Source: an uncultured Synergistales bacterium (lineage in GTDB: Bacteria; Synergistota; Synergistia; Synergistales; Aminobacteriaceae). From it: a stretch of DNA of 10,130 bases. The stretch lies in the NCBI GenBank assembly GCA_905234205.1, contig CAJOGG010000003.1, positions 1-10,130 on the forward strand. Direction: 5' to 3'. The notes under the pieces are model-generated. The model saw only the letters and a list, made by a program, of their open reading frames with translations, was not told where the DNA came from and made no database searches. The translations under genes were made by a program, and so were the position numbers. Positions 6,126-10,130 of the stretch are shown one piece after another. Numbering within the stretch: the stretch's first letter is position 1; every line of letters starts with the position of its first letter.

Positions 6126-7997
6126 ATGAAGAATTTGTTGACGCTAATTATTTGCTTGAGTGTGTTGTTTATTCCTGAAGCATCATCTGGACAATCAATA
6201 ACTGAACCTAGCTGGACGATACAGGGAAATTTTCAGATTACTGACGGTGATTTAGATTGGGTAATAATTGGAGAATGCGCATACTTTCAGGTAAGGTCAG
6301 CGGACGGAGAAATTTTGTATACGCGTGATGGAAGATTTAGCATTAACGCAGAAGGCCAACTGGAAAACAGCGAAGGCTATTTGCTTGAACCTGCTATAGA
6401 AATTTCAAGTGACGTAACTGAGATTCTATTATCGCCTTATGGAGTCGTTAGTGTTCGTGTTGATAGCGATACAGAATTACATGATATAGGCCAACTGAAA
6501 TTAGCACGCTTTGAGAATCCCGCAAAACTTCGGCCGCTTGGTGGTTTATTGCTTGAGAAAACTAGCGAGAGTGGAGAGCCAACAATATCTAATCCAGGAG
6601 AAAACGGAATGCCACAAGTTAGACAAAACGTTATAGAAATGCCGTGCCCTTTCGTCATAACAGAAAAACTAGACGACGCAATAACAGGAGAGCCTTATGA
6701 AATTCCGCTTAAAAGCTATGGTAGGGAAAATTATTACTATCTATGGTCAGGCAAGGGGTTGCCAAGGGGTTTATACATTACTGACGAGGGAATATTAGCA
6801 GGCGTTCCAACAAAGACAGGACTCTATAACGTAGCAATCAAAGTACGAGTTGGCTTCGTCTATCACACAAAAATATTTACGTTGAATGTACGTCAGCCCG
6901 TAGAGATAAGAACAAGCGTTCTAAAGTCAGGACGTTACAATAAATTCTACACACAACAAATTTCACACAAAGGTACAACGCCTATAACATGGAGTGCTGA
7001 AGGATTACCGGAAGGCATAACGATAGACTCTAACACCGGAATAATTTCGGGCATTACTTCGGAGTGCGGGACGTTTCCTGTAACGATAAAGGGAGAAAAT
7101 TCTGTCGGTGTTGCCTCAAAAGATTTCACGCTTTACATAAGGGGTATAGCACCAAAATTTTCGGGCAAGTTTGACGCTGCGTATCTCAATGAGGCTTATT
7201 ACTCGTCGCTTTATCTCACGAAAGGCACTGATCCGATCACATGGACTCTTGACGGAAATTTACCGACTGGATTAACTTTTGACGCAACAACAGGAATTTT
7301 ACACGGGACTCCTTCGGAGCTTGGGGGATACGGTTTAACTGTAACGGCTTCAAACACTGATGGCCTTGCGAGAAAAAGTATGATGCTCGTAGTCAGAGGC
7401 AAAGCGCCAAAACTCACCCCGAATAAATTACCATCTGCAACTGTCGGCGAATATTATGAATGTGAATTTACGACTACTGGAAGCCCAACAATAGAATTAA
7501 GCGCAGAAAGTTTACCCGAAGGCTTTGAACTTGACGGCCATACCCTCAAAGGAACTCCCACCACAAAAGGCACGGAGAAAATCAAGCTCATAGTGACTAA
7601 TCCCGTTAAGACCATCAAGAAAACTTTTACACTCAAGGTCAATGCAGCAAAGACTACAAGTACTAAATCACTTCCAGAGGCCGGAAAAATTTTCATGACT
7701 CCAAGAAAAAGAATCACGCTAATAAATCTCTCTGATGATTGCAAAATTGCTTGTGTGCTCCCGGAAATTTCGGTTGATAAAAGCGGCTTGTATGATTTAA
7801 CCGTTGAACTTGATGAAGCTGTTGAGGCCGGCGAAAAATTAGCAAATTCCGACTCTCCTTCAAGTGATGACGATATAGCAGAATTTTACAGCGTTGACGG
7901 CACAGAAATAACAAACGTTTCCGAAGATCGTAAGATTATTGTGTCAGCATGGTTCAATGTGAATAGAGTTTATGCGCCTATCATAATAGTGAAATAA
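6126..7997 (+). CDS. Sec-exported FlgG-like domain protein with four Ig-like (He_PIG-type) repeats
   Basis: A 623-residue protein with a Sec signal peptide (residues 1-22, MKNLL then a hydrophobic core). Residues about 43-172 resemble the flagellar rod/hook FlgG family: YFQVRSADGEILYTRDGRF, then GQLENSEGYLLEP, an SPYGVVSV stretch, IGQLKLARFENPAKLRPLGG, and SGEPTISNPGENG ending in a ...RQNVIEM segment. Four tandem Ig-like units follow (about 176-256, 257-340, 341-425, 426-506). Each has the He_PIG hallmark GLPxGLxxDxxTGxIxGxP, at 211, 293, 378 and 462; the fourth is more degenerate. Residues 507-623 form a domain I do not recognise, ending ...VYAPIIIVK, with no membrane anchor, LPxTG motif or beta-barrel visible. 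Genuine FlgG is exported by the flagellar apparatus without a Sec signal, so this is not a rod protein. It is probably periplasmic or surface-exposed and may be adhesive or structural. AAGGAG at 6111-6116 fixes the start. Confidence 0.88.
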   Translation: MKNLLTLIICLSVLFIPEASSGQSITEPSWTIQGNFQITDGDLDWVIIGECAYFQVRSADGEILYTRDGRFSINAEGQLENSEGYLLEPAIEISSDVTEILLSPYGVVSVRVDSDTELHDIGQLKLARFENPAKLRPLGGLLLEKTSESGEPTISNPGENGMPQVRQNVIEMPCPFVITEKLDDAITGEPYEIPLKSYGRENYYYLWSGKGLPRGLYITDEGILAGVPTKTGLYNVAIKVRVGFVYHTKIFTLNVRQPVEIRTSVLKSGRYNKFYTQQISHKGTTPITWSAEGLPEGITIDSNTGIISGITSECGTFPVTIKGENSVGVASKDFTLYIRGIAPKFSGKFDAAYLNEAYYSSLYLTKGTDPITWTLDGNLPTGLTFDATTGILHGTPSELGGYGLTVTASNTDGLARKSMMLVVRGKAPKLTPNKLPSATVGEYYECEFTTTGSPTIELSAESLPEGFELDGHTLKGTPTTKGTEKIKLIVTNPVKTIKKTFTLKVNAAKTTSTKSLPEAGKIFMTPRKRITLINLSDDCKIACVLPEISVDKSGLYDLTVELDEAVEAGEKLANSDSPSSDDDIAEFYSVDGTEITNVSEDRKIIVSAWFNVNRVYAPIIIVK

Positions 7998-8028
7998 GTT
8001 TCACCCCTATAAAACATAATTATCAATC

Positions 8029-8057
8029 TTGACCGCGAAATTACTAACTGATAAAAT
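8029..8057 (+). promoter_or_regulatory. Sigma70-type promoter of the iron-uptake genes
   Basis: TTGACC (8029-8034) and TAAAAT (8052-8057) are separated by exactly 17 nt, each matching five of six consensus bases. A transcript would start near 8064, about 40 nt before the first permease ATG. No clear Fur-type inverted repeat overlaps it, so iron control is expected from function but not shown. Confidence 0.5.
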
Positions 8058-8080
8058 TCTCACACATAAGAAAGTTTGAT

Positions 8081-8089
8081 TGATATAAT
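8081..8089 (+). promoter_or_regulatory. Possible extended -10 promoter
   Basis: TGATATAAT fits the extended -10 pattern TGnTATAAT. A start near 8096 would leave almost no leader before the ATG at 8104 but would suit the in-frame GTG at 8113. It may be a second promoter or chance in AT-rich DNA. Confidence 0.25.
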
Positions 8090-8103
8090 TTTCACGAAGG
8101 GAA

Positions 8104-8619
8104 ATGACTGACGTGTTACGAAATAGACTGGGCTTTGCAAAATATGCAATGCTTGTGTTGGTTTTACTTGCTGTAATTTTTTCGGGAGCTAATGACTCTG
8201 AAGCAGCGAAGAAGAAAAAGAAACACTATGACGATTGGCGAGGCGTTGCGGCTGATATGGCTCTTGAGTTTAACGCAGCTATCGAAGACGTACAGAACGA
8301 TAAATACAGAGACGCTTACACACATGTCAACGACGCATACTTCAAATACTACGAGGTTCAGGGCGTTGAACGTACTGTTATGTATGCAATTTCGGCGGCG
8401 CGAGTCAATCACATTGAGGGACAGTTTAGAGACATCAAACACGTTTTGTTAGGCAACCAAGATAAAGAGAAAGCTTCATTGCTCCAACAAATCGAGGATC
8501 TAAAAATCAAAGTCTACAAGGACTCAATGGTGCTTGATGGTAAAGCGGAGATTAGCGACCCTGACAGCGTGGGCCAAGCAATTTACGTTGTTAGTCGCAA
8601 GTACCCCGGCAGTAACTGA
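8104..8619 (+). CDS. FTR1 permease, N-terminal piece: signal peptide and periplasmic domain
   Basis: A 171-codon frame. A hydrophobic stretch (residues 14-28) followed by SEAA is a likely signal peptide, then a Lys-rich patch. Residues 44-160 match the helical periplasmic domain fused ahead of FTR1 in many bacteria (DWRGVAADMALEFNAAIEDV; YFKYYEVQGVERTVMYAISA; a FRDIKHVLLGN stretch). This part is thought to present iron to the permease. The frame runs past DPDSVGQAIYVV and then stops within 10 codons, where the linker continues in the +1 frame. Deleting one C from the run at 8604-8607 would join them. The start is ambiguous: the AAGGGA box (8097-8102) is very close to the ATG at 8104 and better spaced for the GTG at 8113. 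As it stands, the product would be a soluble exported domain without its permease. Confidence 0.75.
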   Translation: MTDVLRNRLGFAKYAMLVLVLLAVIFSGANDSEAAKKKKKHYDDWRGVAADMALEFNAAIEDVQNDKYRDAYTHVNDAYFKYYEVQGVERTVMYAISAARVNHIEGQFRDIKHVLLGNQDKEKASLLQQIEDLKIKVYKDSMVLDGKAEISDPDSVGQAIYVVSRKYPGSN

Positions 8620-9340
8620 ACCAGAGCCAGCACAAACAGTAACAGCGTCAACTGAACCCAAAACAGCTCCAGTGAGCAGAGATTGGTTGACTTTCGTGAC
8701 GGCGTTCGGGCTTTTAGTTCGTGAAGGGCTCGAGGCTATACTCGTAATCGTTGCAATAGTCGCTTACTTGATAAAGACTGGTAACAAGCACATGCTCAAA
8801 GGCGTTTATCTTGGATCATTGGCGGCAATCGTTGCGAGCGTGATTTTAGCGTGGGCACTTGAGGCAATGTTAGGAGAACAAAGCGGAGTTGCTCGTGAAT
8901 TGCTTGAAGGCTGGACAATGTTCTTGGCCGTGGCTGTGTTGTTCTATGTAAGCAACTGGATGCTATCAAAGGCTGACACAATAGCTTGGGAGAATTACAT
9001 AAGCGGCAAAGTTCAACAATCAATCGATTCTAAGTCACAATGGACGTTAATTTTCGCGGCGTTTATAGCGGTCATGAGAGAAGGAGCGGAATTAATTCTA
9101 TTTTACTCTGCAGCTTTCACTGGCGGCATGAGCGATCCAACTTACATAGCTTACGGAATAGGCGCAGGAATTTTGGTGCTGATTGCTGTGTGGGTGGCGT
9201 TCAGATATTTCAGCGTCAAGTTACCGTTAAGAGCGTTCTTCCTGTTCACAAGCATATTGCTATTCCTTATGTGTATATCGTTTATGGGTAAGGGCGTTGT
9301 TGAGTTGACCGAAGCTGACGTTATCACGTTCCGGCGATGA
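8534..9340 (+). CDS. FTR1 permease, membrane core
   Basis: This frame is open from 8534, but the genuine permease sequence begins only near 8600 (ASTPAVTEPEPAQ linker); the first 20 or so codons are a shadow of the preceding piece. The Pro/Thr linker leads to an FTR1 membrane domain. The first helix carries LLVREGLEAILVIV (residues 61-74 of this frame), a later one AVMREGAELILFY (179-191). These are the two REGxE motifs whose Glu residues bind iron in Ftr1/EfeU-type permeases. Further helices follow, with GWTMFLAVAVLFYVSNWML and the PLRAFFLFTSILLFLMC helix. It ends GKGVVELTEADVI, then four off-frame residues and TGA. No Shine-Dalgarno precedes a start codon near the linker, so separate translation is doubtful. 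Imports iron across the inner membrane, with the downstream P19-type protein as likely partner. Confidence 0.8.
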   Translation: MMVKRRLATLTAWAKQFTLLVASTPAVTEPEPAQTVTASTEPKTAPVSRDWLTFVTAFGLLVREGLEAILVIVAIVAYLIKTGNKHMLKGVYLGSLAAIVASVILAWALEAMLGEQSGVARELLEGWTMFLAVAVLFYVSNWMLSKADTIAWENYISGKVQQSIDSKSQWTLIFAAFIAVMREGAELILFYSAAFTGGMSDPTYIAYGIGAGILVLIAVWVAFRYFSVKLPLRAFFLFTSILLFLMCISFMGKGVVELTEADVITFRR

Positions 9341-9477
9341 ATGGTTTCTCAATTGAGATACTTAGCATTTACGACAGGGCAGAGACTCTAATTCCGCAAA
9401 TTATGCTCGTGATCGCGGCGTTATGGACAATGCTCCCGCACCTGTTCAGGAAAAAGGATAAATCCCCCGGCAAATAA
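9337..9477 (+). CDS. FTR1 permease, C-terminal piece: last transmembrane helix
   Basis: A 46-residue frame beginning at an ATG that overlaps the preceding TGA as ATGA, a classic arrangement for translational coupling. The product has MNGFSIEILSIYDRAETLIPQ, the usual segment before the final FTR1 helix, then a hydrophobic helix (MLVIAALWTMLPHLF) and a basic tail RKKDKSPGK. In intact relatives this is continuous with the membrane core. From memory they have a few more residues between ELTEAxVI and PAMNG, so a short deletion here is likely. Too short to work alone; it could complete the permease as a separate peptide if coupled translation occurs. Confidence 0.6.
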   Translation: MNGFSIEILSIYDRAETLIPQIMLVIAALWTMLPHLFRKKDKSPGK

Positions 9478-9516
9478 TTAATAAACAGTCGGAGTATTTA
9501 TAGATAAAAATTTTAT

Positions 9517-9522
9517 GGAGGT
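9517..9522 (+). promoter_or_regulatory. Strong Shine-Dalgarno of the P19-type gene
   Basis: GGAGGT spaced 8 nt from the ATG at 9531. It is the best-matched ribosome-binding site in the iron unit, better than that of the permease, suggesting the periplasmic protein is made in excess over the permease. Confidence 0.7.
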
Positions 9523-9530
9523 AAACTTTT

Positions 9531-10124
9531 ATGAAGAAGTTAGTATTAGCATTAATGGTTCTTGCTCTTGCAAGTTCAGCGTTTGCAGTCCCGGCGCCCG
9601 TATCAATGAAACCCGGTGAAGCAGGCTTTGAGGAAATACCAATCGGTGAAGAGCAGCAGGTAGGCCCCTACAATGTAGCCGCAGTATATTTCCAGGCTGT
9701 TGACATGTACCCGGCCGGCAAAAACCCTTCAAAGGAAGATTCGGATATGCACCTTGAGGCAGATATTCACCTTCAGCCAATGTACGCAATAGCTTACGGA
9801 TTTGGTAACGGCGAAGATATTTGGCCAGCATATTTGACAGTTAAGTACGAGATTCTCGCTATGGACGGAAAGACGGTCGTAATGGACGGATCATTCATGC
9901 CTATGAACGCAGACGACGGCCCGCACTATGGAGCTAATATTGCCAAAGGTCTGAAGGTTGGACAGTATAAGCTTCGTTTCATAATCGAGCCGCCTACGGA
10001 TTATCTGCTTCATACCGACGATGAGACTGGCGTACCTGCAAAAGAAGACGCGAAAAACTTCTTCCAGACTCATACGGTAGAGTTCAATTGGAATTATACA
10101 GCAGAGCAATTACAGAACGACTAA
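9531..10124 (+). CDS. P19/Tp34-family periplasmic iron-binding protein
   Basis: A 197-residue exported protein with a signal peptide cut after AFA (residue 19). It belongs to the P19/Tp34 family (Campylobacter P19, E. coli FetP, Treponema Tp34), which binds Fe and Cu in the periplasm and feeds FTR1-type permeases. The hallmark metal-site segment SDMHLEADIHL (71-81) offers H74, E76, D78 and H80. A second cluster, FMPMNADDGPHYG (122-134), adds M123, M125, D128, D129 and H132. Length and beta-sandwich pattern fit the family. GGAGGT at 9517-9522, 8 nt before the ATG, gives a strong start. It follows the permease by 53 nt with no visible terminator, so co-transcription is likely. The intact, well-translated gene argues that the iron module was functional until recently or still is. 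Confidence 0.93.
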   Translation: MKKLVLALMVLALASSAFAVPAPVSMKPGEAGFEEIPIGEEQQVGPYNVAAVYFQAVDMYPAGKNPSKEDSDMHLEADIHLQPMYAIAYGFGNGEDIWPAYLTVKYEILAMDGKTVVMDGSFMPMNADDGPHYGANIAKGLKVGQYKLRFIIEPPTDYLLHTDDETGVPAKEDAKNFFQTHTVEFNWNYTAEQLQND

Positions 10125-10130
10125 AGACAT

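Larger units (their letters stand above)
8104..9477 (+). other. FTR1 iron permease locus spread over three reading frames (composite)
   Basis: Read together, 8104-9477 encodes one FTR1-family permease of about 457 residues: signal peptide, periplasmic helical domain, Pro/Thr-rich linker, and a membrane domain with REGLE and REGAE iron-binding motifs. The reading frame changes by +1 between 8534 and 8616, most simply at the CCCC run 8604-8607. It changes by -1 between 9319 and 9340. The changes cancel, so the first and last pieces share a frame. All three pieces stay protein-like, so any damage is recent, or the shifts are sequence errors or functional. The three pieces are listed below. Confidence 0.8.

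Noticed and set aside
7211..7914. Minus-strand open frames opposite the Ig-repeat gene
   Set aside because: Shadow frames of a well-supported coding strand; no ribosome-binding site or recognisable domain.
8018..8054. TTATCA...TGATAA inverted pair upstream of the permease as a Fur box
   Set aside because: The half-sites are 23 nt apart, too far for a 19-bp Fur box, and they flank rather than overlap the promoter elements.

Overview
This is a stretch of a bacterial chromosome, fairly AT-rich, with the look of a diderm anaerobe. The gene set is an EF-G-like GTPase, a soluble hybrid histidine kinase, a secreted FlgG-type/Ig-repeat protein and an FTR1 plus P19 iron importer. This reminds me of AT-rich Synergistota, but that is an impression from gene families, not a phylogenetic result. 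No rRNA, tRNA, CRISPR array, insertion sequence or origin was seen.

Left half, minus strand (5067 down to 1): a signalling operon. A 1025-residue cytoplasmic hybrid kinase (PAS-like sensor region, HisKA, HATPase, receiver, HPt) is followed after 18 nt by a 229-residue response regulator with no DNA-binding output domain. After a further 76 nt comes the 5' part of an EF-G-like translational GTPase that runs off the left edge. The kinase carries every module of a His-Asp-His phosphorelay. The regulator's C-terminal receiver is the obvious final acceptor; the GTPase may have its own promoter.

Middle (5068-5485): a 418-bp gap between divergent transcription units. It holds the likely kinase promoter, two short open frames that may be decayed coding DNA, and a perfect 12-bp tandem duplication.

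Right half, plus strand: a 207-residue protein resembling the middle of AlbA_2/Schlafen-type regulators but lacking the N-terminal AlbA_2 domain. It has a non-ATG start and is followed after 16 nt by a 623-residue Sec-exported protein. That protein joins a flagellar-rod-like (FlgG-type) domain to four Ig-like repeats and an unrecognised C-terminal domain. Behind a good sigma70-type promoter lies an iron-uptake unit: an FTR1-family permease and a P19/Tp34-family periplasmic metal-binding protein. The permease is broken into three reading frames by two shifts that cancel out, so it may be a recent pseudogene, a sequence error, or a genuinely split or recoded gene.

The points most worth following up are the exported FlgG/Ig chimera, the three-frame permease, and the truncated AlbA_2-type regulator coupled to the exported protein.
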